NCBI GenBank assembly: GCA_028702675.1
Contig: JAQVOJ010000025.1
Span: 1-32,532 of the forward strand
From: Bacteroidales bacterium
GTDB taxonomy: Bacteria > Bacteroidota > Bacteroidia > Bacteroidales > ML635J-15
Direction: 5' to 3'
DNA: 32,532 nt
Shown here in pieces: positions 14,917 to 23,179 of this stretch. Every line of letters starts with the position of its first letter. Position 1 is the first letter of the stretch. The position numbers and the translations under genes were made by a program. The notes beneath the pieces are model-generated. The model was not told the DNA's origin, ran no database searches, and saw only the letters and a program-made list of their open reading frames with translations.

Positions 14917-16041
14917 GTGAAATTATTAAATACTATTGTTTTATTAATATTTTTTTTGACCGTTAAAGCTCAAACCAATTATCATTACGATTTTTATGAT
15001 AATATTGAGATAAAGAGCGACTCAAGCAACAGAATATTTTCATTTGGCATAAGAAATCTCAATTTCTTTAAAAACAATGAATATTTTAATAATATGGTTT
15101 ATTCGCGTGCATTAGCCGGTACCATTTTAGAACCAAGCATGCATTATCAAATTAACAACAACATAAAAATATCGGCAGGCTTATTTGTTCAGAAATATTA
15201 TGGCGAAACTAAGTTTGATAAGCTAAAACCCTTGTTTAGAATAAACTGGCAAATTAGTGAAGATATAAATCTTATATTAGGTGATTTAAATAATGGTCTT
15301 AATCATAGAATGGTTGAACAATTGTATCAATTCGACCGTCATTACATCAACAACGACGAAGAGGGCGTACAATTAGTAATCAATAAACCTCATTTTTTTT
15401 CTGATATTTGGGTAAACTACGACAGAAATTCTAAACCCCGCGATAAAGAACAAGAAATAATGCAATTGGGATATTCTGGCTCATATACTCTTTTTTTTAG
15501 TGCTTACACTCCACTAAAGATTTTTGTACAAACTTTATGGGCACATAAAGGCGGACAGCATCTTGCTGTAAGCTTTCCTGTAAGCACTATTTGCAATGCT
15601 GTTGGTGGCATTGATCTCTCGCATGGTATTAAATCTACATGGAATTTTCAAACTGGTGTTACAGCATATTATGCTCATTATGTAGAGCTTTCGCCAATCA
15701 GTTTAGAACGTGAGCAAACCGGCTATGGATATTACGGCAGCTTGTATCTTATGTCTGATTATATAATAGCTTCGTTAGGATATTGGCATTCCCACAATTT
15801 TATAAGCATGACTGGAGAACCTCTGTTTCAATCGAAAAGTTATATTTACAACTCGGTTTTTGAACCTAATCGTAAGGTTTTTTGCGTAAAACTTGGAATA
15901 AAAAAAGAAATAGCTAAGGGAATATTAGTTGGTGTTAGATACGAAAATTACTATGGAATTGATATTAATTCTTATGACTATTTTTACGGAATTCATCTTA
16001 TCTTGAATGATGAATTTCTACTGAAAAAGTTTAATAATTAA
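14917..16041 (+). CDS. Outer-membrane beta-barrel protein, unknown role
   Basis: This 374-residue protein starts at a GTG with a signal peptide (KLLNTIVLLIFFLTVKAQ, cleavage after residue 19). The rest alternates short polar turns and aromatic-rich beta strands over its whole length, like a 14- to 18-strand barrel. It carries long acidic or amide loops (QFDRHYINNDEEG) but no recognisable domain. It ends NDEFLLKKFNN rather than in a terminal aromatic, so the C-terminal strand may be offset. No ATG alternative preserves the signal peptide. A lipoprotein gene follows after 14 bp on the same strand. I cannot name the family. Confidence 0.65.
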   Translation: MKLLNTIVLLIFFLTVKAQTNYHYDFYDNIEIKSDSSNRIFSFGIRNLNFFKNNEYFNNMVYSRALAGTILEPSMHYQINNNIKISAGLFVQKYYGETKFDKLKPLFRINWQISEDINLILGDLNNGLNHRMVEQLYQFDRHYINNDEEGVQLVINKPHFFSDIWVNYDRNSKPRDKEQEIMQLGYSGSYTLFFSAYTPLKIFVQTLWAHKGGQHLAVSFPVSTICNAVGGIDLSHGIKSTWNFQTGVTAYYAHYVELSPISLEREQTGYGYYGSLYLMSDYIIASLGYWHSHNFISMTGEPLFQSKSYIYNSVFEPNRKVFCVKLGIKKEIAKGILVGVRYENYYGIDINSYDYFYGIHLILNDEFLLKKFNN

Positions 16042-16055
16042 ATCTTTACAGGAAT

Positions 16056-16589
16056 ATGAACGACAATTTTTTAAAAAATGTTTTAATCCTTACTCTTATT
16101 ATAAGTTTTGGGCTTTTTACTATTTCATGTAATAATAAAGCAGATACAAGTGAAAAAAATTTACAAACTGAAATAACCGATACTCTTGCAAGTGTTTATT
16201 TTAAAGAGATTGTAAAAACTCATTCAAGTGGTAAACCGGCAAAAGTGCAATATTTTGATACAAGTTCAAACAATAAAGTTTTAAAGCATGAAATAAGATA
16301 TTACCAAAATGGTAAAAAAGAAATGGAAGGTGCCTATAAAAACGGGAAAAGACATGGAAAATGGATAGCTTGGTACGATAATGAAGTAGTTTGGAGTATC
16401 GGTTATTACAAACAAGGATTAAAACATGGTAAATCTGAAGTCTATTTCCCAAATGGTGAAGTGAGATACGAAAAGAATTACGTTAACGATACTGCCGATG
16501 GTACGTGGTTGTTTTTTGACGAAAACGGAAACCCCATTGGTAAAGTAGTATATCAAAAAGGTGAAATAATTGAAGAAGTAGGAATCTAA
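16056..16589 (+). CDS. MORN-repeat lipoprotein
   Basis: This 177-residue protein has a signal sequence ending in a lipobox-like FTISC (C25). The C-terminal two thirds contains MORN/YwqK-type repeats: IRYYQNGKKEMEGAYKNGKRHGKW, YYKQGLKHGKSEVYFPNGEVRYEKNYVNDTADGTWLFF and a partial last repeat. These repeats form an extended beta sheet. In bacteria they are often labelled antitoxin-like YwqK, although no toxin lies beside this one. It follows the outer-membrane protein gene by 14 bp and is probably co-transcribed and surface- or periplasm-facing. Confidence 0.82.
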   Translation: MNDNFLKNVLILTLIISFGLFTISCNNKADTSEKNLQTEITDTLASVYFKEIVKTHSSGKPAKVQYFDTSSNNKVLKHEIRYYQNGKKEMEGAYKNGKRHGKWIAWYDNEVVWSIGYYKQGLKHGKSEVYFPNGEVRYEKNYVNDTADGTWLFFDENGNPIGKVVYQKGEIIEEVGI

Positions 16590-16743
16590 GAAACTAAGGC
16601 ACATTACTCTTTCTGAGATTTTTCTTTTTATTTAATACTTATAACTTAAAATATTTGTATGTTATATATTAAATATTTTTTACAATATTATTTCTGTGTA
16701 CGATCAAAAAACAATTAAAAGTATTTTTCATTCAATAATATAT

Positions 16744-16751
16744 TATTTTTG
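16744..16751 (+). promoter_or_regulatory. -7 box upstream of asnB
   Basis: TATTTTTG is a full match to TAnnTTTG and ends 21 bp before the ATG at 16773. No TTG lies at the expected -33 spacing. The in-frame TTG at 16749 overlaps this box, which is a further reason not to use it as the start. Confidence 0.45.
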
Positions 16752-16772
16752 TGCAAACTCACAATAGAAAAT

Positions 16773-18638
16773 ATGTGTGGAATAGCAGGATTTTATACTA
16801 AGAGTAGAGGTTTTGTAAGTGAACCGGAATTAAGAAATATGTGCAAGGCAATGGCACACAGAGGTCCTGATGCTGAGGGAGTTTATTATTCGGCAAATGT
16901 AGGCTTAGGACATCGCAGACTTAGTATTATTGATCTTTCTGATGATGCAAACCAACCAATGGACTCACACAGTATGAGATATATTTGTGTGTATAATGGC
17001 GAAGTATATAACTTCAAACAAATTGCTAAGGATTTAAATGTAGATTTTAGAACAACATCAGACACCGAAGTTGTTCTCGAAGCATTTGCCGAATGGGGAG
17101 TAACATTTGTAAATAAATTAAACGGAATGTTTGCTCTTGCTATATACGATAAGGAAGAAGATAAACTTTATATATTTAGAGACAGGATAGGAATTAAACC
17201 TCTTTATTATTATTGGGATGGAAGTACATTTGCTTTTGCTTCAGAATTAAAATCATTATTGCAAATAAATAAAATTAGAGATAAAAGGTCTGTAAGTTTA
17301 CAATCTGTTCGCGACTATTTACACCTTGGTTATATACCCGAACCTAACAGCATTTATCAAAATATTTTCAAGTTTCCCTCCGGCAACTTTGCTATACTTT
17401 CCGATGAGGGGTTAAGAATAGAGTCTTATTGGCATATCGAAGGTTTAATTCAACGATCTACAAATGAAGATGAAGTAGAAAGTAAACAAATTCTAAAAGA
17501 ACTCATTGAATCATCGATATCAAAAAGACTTATAAGTGACGTACCATTTGGAACATTTTTAAGTGGAGGTATCGACAGTAGTTTAGTTACAGCAGTTGCT
17601 AGCCAATACTGTACAGGTAAATTAAATACTTTTAGTGTCGGCTTTGAAGAGTCACAATTTAATGAGGCTGCGTTTGCTCGCAGAATTGCCGAACATTTAG
17701 GAACTAACCATCATGAATTTACTGTAACGGAATTAGACGCACAGCAAATGATAATTGAAATGCTCAATTATTATGATGAACCATTTGGAGATTCCTCAGC
17801 TATTCCTACAATGCTAATATCACGACTAGCAAGGGAACATGTTACAATGGTACTTAGCGGCGATGGAGGCGATGAATTATTTCATGGATACGGTTCGTAT
17901 CAGTGGGCACAACGACTAAACAGATTGCCGGTACGCTCATTTAGGCACACTATTGGATTTTTACTTTCACATTTTCCAAATAATAGATATAAGCGTGCAG
18001 CACACCTGTTTAAATATAAACAGTCTAAACTTATAAAAAGCCACATATTCTCGCAAGAACAATATCTTTTTAGCCTCGAAGAACTATCGAAACTGCTACA
18101 GGGTGCACCATATTCCGAATTAAGTGTTGACCAAGATTTTAGTTATTTTATTAGAAAACTTACACCAGCCGAAGCACAAGCAGTATTCGACTTAAGATAT
18201 TATCTTAAAGATGATTTGCTGGTTAAAGTTGATAGAGCTTCTATGAGGTACAGCCTTGAAACTCGAGTACCTTTACTAGACCACAGAATTGTAGAATTTG
18301 CCGTAAATCTGTCGCCAAAACTTAAAATACAAAAAGACAATCAAAAATATCTACTTAAAGAAGTTCTTTACGATTATTTACCTAAAGAGTATTTCGACCG
18401 CCCTAAATGGGGATTTTCTATCCCATTAAGCAAATGGTTAAAAAGCGACATGTCTTATTTAATTGATGAACACTTAAACGAATGGGTTATCAGAAAACAC
18501 AAAATAGTTGATTATAACGAAACTGCACGCTTAATAAAAAGTTTTAGAAACGGGACAGATTATTTATACAACAGAATTTGGTTATTAATTATTTTACATC
18601 GTTTTCTTGAAAAAGACAGAAATATCGATGTTTATTAA
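16773..18638 (+). CDS. asnB: Asparagine synthetase (glutamine-hydrolysing)
   Basis: This 621-residue enzyme makes asparagine from aspartate, ATP and glutamine. I chose the ATG at 16773 because class II glutaminases need Cys as residue 2 after Met removal. The protein then begins MCGIAGFY, whereas the longer TTG-started frame would bury the catalytic Cys. The glutaminase half has AHRGPDAEG, GLGHRRLSIIDLS and YNGEVYNF. The synthetase half has the PP-loop SGGIDSS (264-270), YYDEPFGDSSAIPT, LSGDGGDELFHGY and KVDRASMRYSLETRVPLLDH. All expected motifs are intact. Length and LKDDLLVKVDRASM fit AsnB; some relatives act in surface-sugar clusters, but no such cluster is here. Confidence 0.93.
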   Translation: MCGIAGFYTKSRGFVSEPELRNMCKAMAHRGPDAEGVYYSANVGLGHRRLSIIDLSDDANQPMDSHSMRYICVYNGEVYNFKQIAKDLNVDFRTTSDTEVVLEAFAEWGVTFVNKLNGMFALAIYDKEEDKLYIFRDRIGIKPLYYYWDGSTFAFASELKSLLQINKIRDKRSVSLQSVRDYLHLGYIPEPNSIYQNIFKFPSGNFAILSDEGLRIESYWHIEGLIQRSTNEDEVESKQILKELIESSISKRLISDVPFGTFLSGGIDSSLVTAVASQYCTGKLNTFSVGFEESQFNEAAFARRIAEHLGTNHHEFTVTELDAQQMIIEMLNYYDEPFGDSSAIPTMLISRLAREHVTMVLSGDGGDELFHGYGSYQWAQRLNRLPVRSFRHTIGFLLSHFPNNRYKRAAHLFKYKQSKLIKSHIFSQEQYLFSLEELSKLLQGAPYSELSVDQDFSYFIRKLTPAEAQAVFDLRYYLKDDLLVKVDRASMRYSLETRVPLLDHRIVEFAVNLSPKLKIQKDNQKYLLKEVLYDYLPKEYFDRPKWGFSIPLSKWLKSDMSYLIDEHLNEWVIRKHKIVDYNETARLIKSFRNGTDYLYNRIWLLIILHRFLEKDRNIDVY

Positions 18639-19144
18639 TTAACCAATATACTTATCATATCCACCTCTAATGTAATTTCAGGTAACTCCACAATAGTACC
18701 CACAAGTGTGCCAGAATTGTAAAAATAGAATGTAGGAACTCGCTCCACACTTATACCTAAAGCCTCAAATTCAGGCAAGGTTTTACTCCTGTCAACTGCA
18801 TAGATATCTACATTACTCCTATCCCAACCAATGCTATCAATAATCTTAAAAAATCTTGGCACCTCACGCCTCGAATCACCACACCAAGTTCCTAATACAA
18901 TTATTATTTTATCTGGTTCGGCATTGACTAATTGCTCTACTAATAACAAATCTACTTGGTAATCCTTGTAATTTGGCAAAAACCATTCGTTATTAGGAGG
19001 CATCTCTAAAGTGGAATAACTAATTTGCCCTACAAGTAAATTATTATTAATATTTTCTTTTTCTTGAGCTAGCGAAGAATTAAAAGTAAAAAAGATCAGA
19101 ACTTTTAAAGTAATAATAATTGTGAATAGTCGTTTATCAATCAT
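18635..19144 (-). CDS. Exported thioredoxin-fold protein with CxxS site
   Basis: This 169-residue protein has an N-terminal signal segment (about 7-26, ending SLAQ) and a thioredoxin fold from ~residue 60 on. The active-site loop is GTWCGDSRREVPRFF (W87, C88, S91) and the cis-proline loop is VERVPTFYFY. It has one Cys where the classical CxxC has two, so it cannot cycle an intramolecular disulfide. CxxS members may act by mixed disulfides or isomerisation. I recall similar WCxDS proteins in Bacteroidota, so this is probably family-typical. Its stop overlaps the asnB stop by 4 bp, and its start lies 34 bp from the divergent SUMF1 gene. Confidence 0.82.
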   Translation of the reverse strand: MIDKRLFTIIITLKVLIFFTFNSSLAQEKENINNNLLVGQISYSTLEMPPNNEWFLPNYKDYQVDLLLVEQLVNAEPDKIIIVLGTWCGDSRREVPRFFKIIDSIGWDRSNVDIYAVDRSKTLPEFEALGISVERVPTFYFYNSGTLVGTIVELPEITLEVDMISILVN

Positions 19145-19178
19145 ATTTTAGTTTTAAGTTTTTACAAAAACAATATTA

Positions 19179-19940
19179 ATGGTAAATTTAATATTTTTAT
19201 TTATACTTTTAGTTTCAAACCCGACTGATATTATTGACAACCCACCGGGAACTGTAAAAGTACAAGAGAATTTTTATGCAGATCGCACAGAAATTACCAA
19301 TCTTGATTATAGAGAGTTTTTATATTGGCTAAAAACTAATTATGGCGAAGACTCTCAAGAATATTTATTGCAATTACCAGAAACTACTTTATTAGATTCT
19401 CAAATTTCAAAACTTTACGATTTATATTTCAAACATCCCGAATATAATCACTTTCCCGTCTGCCTAATCAGCTACGAACAAGCTATTTCGTATTGTACAT
19501 GGAGAACTGATAGGGTCAATGAACATATTTATCTGAAAAAAAACAAATTAAATAGTTTACCTAAAACAATCAATAATATTCCCAAGTATTGTGTTTACCG
19601 CCTTCCATCGGTTAAAGAATGGGAAAAACTTGCAAGGATTGATTATGAAGAAAAAACAATTAAGAAATTGCAGAAAAAAAGTATAACAAAGGCTAATTGC
19701 CATAATATTCCAGAATCTGGATTTTTAGAAGTTATTAATGAAACAAAAGAAAGTATTCCTAACAAAATAGGCATATATGATTTATTTGGTAATATTGCCG
19801 AAATGACATCTACAAAAGGGATTGCTAAAGGTGGGTCGTTTTGCAATACCGAAGAAGACTGTTATGTCGGAAATAATTTCGATTATAAGCAAGCTTCGTT
19901 GTGGCTCGGATTTAGATGCGTATGCGAAAAATCATATTAA
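19179..19940 (+). CDS. SUMF1/formylglycine-generating-enzyme-like domain protein
   Basis: This 253-residue protein has a hydrophobic N-terminus (residues 1-13, short for a signal peptide) and one SUMF1 fold: FYADRTEITNLDYREFLYWL, PVCLISYEQAISYCTWRTDRVN, YRLPSVKEWEKLARIDY, GIYDLFGNIAEMTS, KGGSFCN and LGFRCVCE. The fold occurs in sulfatase-activating enzymes and, in Bacteroidota, in the gliding/T9SS lipoproteins GldJ and GldK. This protein is shorter than both and has no lipobox. No sulfatase gene is near. A catalytic Cys pair typical of true FGE is not evident, so a structural role is likelier. Confidence 0.78.
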   Translation: MVNLIFLFILLVSNPTDIIDNPPGTVKVQENFYADRTEITNLDYREFLYWLKTNYGEDSQEYLLQLPETTLLDSQISKLYDLYFKHPEYNHFPVCLISYEQAISYCTWRTDRVNEHIYLKKNKLNSLPKTINNIPKYCVYRLPSVKEWEKLARIDYEEKTIKKLQKKSITKANCHNIPESGFLEVINETKESIPNKIGIYDLFGNIAEMTSTKGIAKGGSFCNTEEDCYVGNNFDYKQASLWLGFRCVCEKSY

Positions 19941-19969
19941 AAATCTTATAAAAATTGATTTTGTAAAAC

Positions 19970-19977
19970 TATCTTTG
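19970..19977 (+). promoter_or_regulatory. -7 box just upstream of the EamA transporter gene
   Basis: TATCTTTG is a full TAnnTTTG match and the same 8-mer as at the ABC-F promoter. It ends only 8 bp before the ATG at 19986, so the message would carry almost no leader. No TTTG at the usual -33 distance is seen. Confidence 0.4.
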
Positions 19978-19985
19978 CTGCCCAA

Positions 19986-20912
19986 ATGAATAAAAGGCAC
20001 AAATATTTTATTATATATCCACTTCTCACGATTAGTATGATGTTGTGGGCTTATTCTTATATCTGGGCAAAAATAGCTCTAGAGTTTTATGGACCGCTTA
20101 CTGTTATTTTTTCACGCACATTGCTATCTGCTATCATATTGCTACCTGTATTGCTTGTTTTAAAAAAATTAGTAAAGATTAAAAAGCAACACATACCACA
20201 TTTTATGCTGCTGGCTTTTTTTGAGCCTTTTTTGTACTTTATTGGAGAAACAACCGGACTCAGCAAACTAGATGCTTCAACATCATCTGTTATTATTAGT
20301 ACAATTCCTCTTTTTACTCCTTTTGCTGCCCGCTATTTTTTAAAAGAAAAAGTTACAATTTTAAATATTGTCGGAATAGTTGTATCTATATTTGGGATAG
20401 GTGTAATAGTTTTAACTAAAGGTTTTAAGCTCGAAATATCAGGCAACGGATTAATATTTCTGGCTTTAGCTATAGTGGCTGCTATTGGATATAGTGTAAA
20501 GATTAAACTTATGCCCGGCAATTACAGTATATTTACTACAATATTTTATCAAAATATTATTGGTGCCTTATATTTTTTACCAATAATGTTATCATTCGAT
20601 CTTAGCCATAATATCGCTACAGGTTTTGTTCCCGAAGCCGGAATTGCAATATTAAAACTAGGATTCTTTGCCTCTACTCTGGCTTTTCTGTTTTATATGT
20701 ATGCTTTAAAATTTATGGAAATTACCAAAGTAAATATTTTTACAAATGTTATTCCTGTATTTACAATTCTCTTTTCGTGGCTTGTTCTTAATGAAATGAT
20801 TACAGCAAAAAAAATTATAGGTATGTCGATGGTAATTTTAGGGGTTTTAATATCTCAACTAAATTTTCGACTGTTAAAATCAAAATCAAGTGATAAATAT
20901 AGAGGAACATAA
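19986..20912 (+). CDS. EamA-family (DMT superfamily) transporter
   Basis: This 308-residue, very hydrophobic protein has about ten membrane helices arranged as two EamA repeats: repeat 1 begins ISMMLWAYSYIWAKIALEFYGPLTVIFSRTLLSA and repeat 2 begins LAIVAAIGYSVKIKLM. Both repeats end in the expected pattern (ISTIPLFTPFAARYFLKEKV; TNVIPVFTILFSWLVLNEMIT). Members export amino acids, nucleosides or other metabolites; the substrate cannot be predicted. The C-terminus is basic and cytosolic. The end of the gene overlaps the start of the YkgJ gene by 23 bp, beginning an overlapping three-gene run. Confidence 0.92.
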   Translation: MNKRHKYFIIYPLLTISMMLWAYSYIWAKIALEFYGPLTVIFSRTLLSAIILLPVLLVLKKLVKIKKQHIPHFMLLAFFEPFLYFIGETTGLSKLDASTSSVIISTIPLFTPFAARYFLKEKVTILNIVGIVVSIFGIGVIVLTKGFKLEISGNGLIFLALAIVAAIGYSVKIKLMPGNYSIFTTIFYQNIIGALYFLPIMLSFDLSHNIATGFVPEAGIAILKLGFFASTLAFLFYMYALKFMEITKVNIFTNVIPVFTILFSWLVLNEMITAKKIIGMSMVILGVLISQLNFRLLKSKSSDKYRGT

Positions 20913-21381
20913 GCAGCTTGCTCTGTCTCGAAAAAAAGAATTTAAAAAATTAACTCTCAGATTAAAAAAGTGGCCTATTCGTAAATTAGACGACACAGTG
21001 CATTTACTTCATAATCAGGTTTTTGCTAAGATTAATTGTTTGGAATGTGCCTCATGTTGTCGCTCTCTTGGTCCACGCATTACCGATATGGATATAACTA
21101 GACTATCTAAAGCCCTAAACCTAAAACCTTCAGTAATATTTGAAAGATTTCTACGTATAGACGAAGACGGCGATATGGTTTTTAAAACTATGCCCTGCCC
21201 TTTTCTTGATACCGATAATTATTGTAAAGTTTACGAGCATCGACCAAAAGCTTGCCGCAAGTACCCTCATACCAATATGGTTAAGTTTAGCAGAATAATA
21301 GACTTAAGTTTAAAAAACATTAATACTTGTCCGGCTGTATATCAAATATTTGATGAATTGAGTAAAATTGAGAAACAATGA
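20890..21381 (+). CDS. YkgJ-family cysteine-cluster protein
   Basis: This 163-residue soluble protein has eight cysteines in the YkgJ/UPF0153 pattern: C50-x2-C53-x2-C56-C57, then CPFLDTDNYCKVYEHRPKACRKYP (C103, C112, C122) and C147. The family is predicted to bind a metal or Fe-S cluster; its role is unknown. The start is a GTG inside the end of the transporter gene. No ATG occurs before the conserved region, and the chosen start gives a sensible basic helical N-terminus. It overlaps the next gene by ATGA. Confidence 0.88.
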   Translation: MINIEEHKQLALSRKKEFKKLTLRLKKWPIRKLDDTVHLLHNQVFAKINCLECASCCRSLGPRITDMDITRLSKALNLKPSVIFERFLRIDEDGDMVFKTMPCPFLDTDNYCKVYEHRPKACRKYPHTNMVKFSRIIDLSLKNINTCPAVYQIFDELSKIEKQ

Positions 21382-22019
21382 ATCCGCAAATCGAGCTACT
21401 TAGAAATAAGCTTCATAAATTATTTGCTAACGAACCAAGCGGACACGATTTTTGGCACTTACAACGTGTGTTTAATTTAAGTAGGCATATTGCAAAACAA
21501 GAAAATGCAAATAGCTTCATTTGTGGATTAGCTGCGTGGCTTCACGAATTTGATGATCCTAAACTAAAAGAAATAACAGGTGGCATCGAAAATTCTGAGA
21601 TTTTAATGCAAGAAATAAAAATTGATGAGAATATCAGAAAAGAAGTAAAAGAAATTATTTCTACATTGTCGTTTAAGGGGGCACATGTACCAACACCCAT
21701 GAAAACCCTTGAAGGTAAGATTGTTCAAGATGCAGACAGACTTGATGCCATTGGAGCAATAGGTATTGCTCGTACATTCAGTTTTGGAGGCTATAAATCC
21801 CGTTTAATATATCATCCAAACAGAAAACCCGTTTGTCATACTTCCGCTAAAGAATATTTTAATGATAAAGGGCCAACAATTAATCATTTTTACGAAAAAT
21901 TATTGCTATTAAAAGAGCGTATGAATACTAAAACAGCAAAAGATATGGCACAAAATCGGCACGATTTTATGGAACAATTCTTAAAACAATTTTATGCCGA
22001 ATGGGATTTAAAGCAATAA
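21378..22019 (+). CDS. HD-domain hydrolase (YedJ-like), with HE in place of HD
   Basis: This 213-residue protein has the HD-superfamily layout: H27 in GHDFWHLQRV, then AAWLHEFDD (H56, E57), and D118/D120 with D123 in VQDADRLDAIGAIGIARTF. The full arrangement resembles E. coli YedJ-type predicted metal-dependent phosphohydrolases. The second metal-ligand pair is normally His-Asp; here it reads His-Glu, confirmed in the DNA as CAC GAA. Glu can also bind metal, so activity is not excluded. D59-D60 follow immediately, and an alternative alignment using one of them is possible. It is translationally coupled to the YkgJ gene. Confidence 0.85.
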   Translation: MNPQIELLRNKLHKLFANEPSGHDFWHLQRVFNLSRHIAKQENANSFICGLAAWLHEFDDPKLKEITGGIENSEILMQEIKIDENIRKEVKEIISTLSFKGAHVPTPMKTLEGKIVQDADRLDAIGAIGIARTFSFGGYKSRLIYHPNRKPVCHTSAKEYFNDKGPTINHFYEKLLLLKERMNTKTAKDMAQNRHDFMEQFLKQFYAEWDLKQ

Positions 22020-22034
22020 TTATAATATGTTGGC

Positions 22035-22077
22035 GTTTTTAAAATTAATATATTTGACATTGTTTTTAAAATTAATA
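22035..22077. repeat. Two 16-bp direct repeats before porQ
   Basis: GTTTTTAAAATTAATA occurs at 22035-22050 and again at 22062-22077, with a 27-bp period. The first copy overlaps the candidate -7 box of porQ. The unit is AT-only except its first base, so chance duplication in AT-rich DNA is possible. Confidence 0.6.
22049..22056 (+). promoter_or_regulatory. -7 box upstream of porQ
   Basis: TATATTTG is a full TAnnTTTG match ending 25 bp before the TTG start of porQ. The TTG at 22030-22032 is 16 bp upstream, rather short for a -33 box. Confidence 0.45.
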
Positions 22078-22081
22078 ATAC

Positions 22082-23179
22082 TTGAGAATTAAAACACTAA
22101 TATTAAATTTTGCAGTTTTATTTTGCTTTCAGCAAGCATTTGCACAAACAGGCGGAGATAATACTTATGATTTCTTGAATCTGCCAAATGCAGCTCATGT
22201 AGCGGCTTTAGGTGGCAACAATGTTTCATTGTATGCAAATGATTTAAACATGGTTTACCATAATCCCTCACTTTTGCGTCCGGAAATGCACGGAAAATTA
22301 GTACTCAATTATATTAATTATATTGCAGATATTAATTTTGGCTACGTTTCGTATTCTCATCATCTTGAAGGTATTGGTACTGTAGGTGCAGGAATTCATT
22401 ATCTAAATTACGGAAACTTTATACACGCCGACGAAACCGGAACAATTCTAGGAGATTTTACTGCATCCGAATACTCGATTAATCTTTATTATTCAAGAGA
22501 AATTTATGATAAACTGTATGCCGGAGCTACACTAAAAACTATTTATTCAGCTCTAAGCACTTACTATAGTTCGGGTATGGCAATTGATGCCGGTATTACG
22601 TGGTTAGATACTGCTAACCTATTTTCGGCTGCCTTAGTCTTAAAAAATATCGGAGTTCAATTTAAGCCCTATCAACCCGGCAACAGAGAGCCTATGCCTT
22701 ACGATTTGCAATTAGGTGTTTCAAAAGGCTTAGAACATGCACCATTTAGAGTGTCATTAACATTTCAAAACCTTTTTAATTGGAGTTTACGTTACGATAG
22801 CCCTCTCGACAATCAAAATATGCTCGAAACAGACAATAACTCTTCCATTACTGATACAACTTTTGGACAAAAGTTTAATACTTTTTTAAATAAATCAGGA
22901 AATGTTGGAGACGAACTTTTAAGACATATAATTCTCGGTGTAGAGTTTGTACCTTCCGACAATTTTTATATAGCTTTTGGGTTTAATTATCGCCGTCGCT
23001 CTGAACTAGCATTACAAACTAGAGCTGCAATAGTTGGGATGTCGTTTGGTGCCGGAATTAACTTATCCAAATTTAACATTCATTATGGTTTAGCAAGTTA
23101 TCACCTTGCCGGCATGAGCCATCATATATCTCTTGGGCTTAATCTTAACGAGTTTTACAAAAAAGCTTCTGTATTTTAA
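22082..23179 (+). CDS. porQ: Type IX secretion system protein PorQ
   Basis: This 365-residue outer-membrane protein has a signal peptide ending AFAQ (residues 1-22) and the PorQ opening GGDNTYDFLNLPNAAHVAALGGNNVSLYANDLNMVYHNPSLL, followed by barrel strands to a terminal KASVF. PorQ and PorZ help attach T9SS cargo to the cell surface in Porphyromonas. The start is a TTG: an in-frame stop lies two codons upstream, and the next ATG would remove the signal peptide. It fits the T9SS sorting domains elsewhere in the window. It converges on the alpha/beta hydrolase with no gap between stops. Confidence 0.88.
   Translation: MRIKTLILNFAVLFCFQQAFAQTGGDNTYDFLNLPNAAHVAALGGNNVSLYANDLNMVYHNPSLLRPEMHGKLVLNYINYIADINFGYVSYSHHLEGIGTVGAGIHYLNYGNFIHADETGTILGDFTASEYSINLYYSREIYDKLYAGATLKTIYSALSTYYSSGMAIDAGITWLDTANLFSAALVLKNIGVQFKPYQPGNREPMPYDLQLGVSKGLEHAPFRVSLTFQNLFNWSLRYDSPLDNQNMLETDNNSSITDTTFGQKFNTFLNKSGNVGDELLRHIILGVEFVPSDNFYIAFGFNYRRRSELALQTRAAIVGMSFGAGINLSKFNIHYGLASYHLAGMSHHISLGLNLNEFYKKASVF

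Noticed and set aside
16056-16589. Toxin-antitoxin module (YwqK-like antitoxin name)
   Set aside because: The protein is a MORN lipoprotein with a lipobox; no toxin gene is adjacent, so the antitoxin label is not supported.
16749-16772. TTG start giving asnB eight extra residues
   Set aside because: The glutaminase nucleophile must be Cys2 after the initiator Met, which requires the ATG at 16773. The TTG also lies inside the -7 promoter box.
19179-19940. GldJ or GldK gliding/T9SS lipoprotein
   Set aside because: It shares the SUMF1 fold but has no lipobox, is much shorter and is not near other gld genes.
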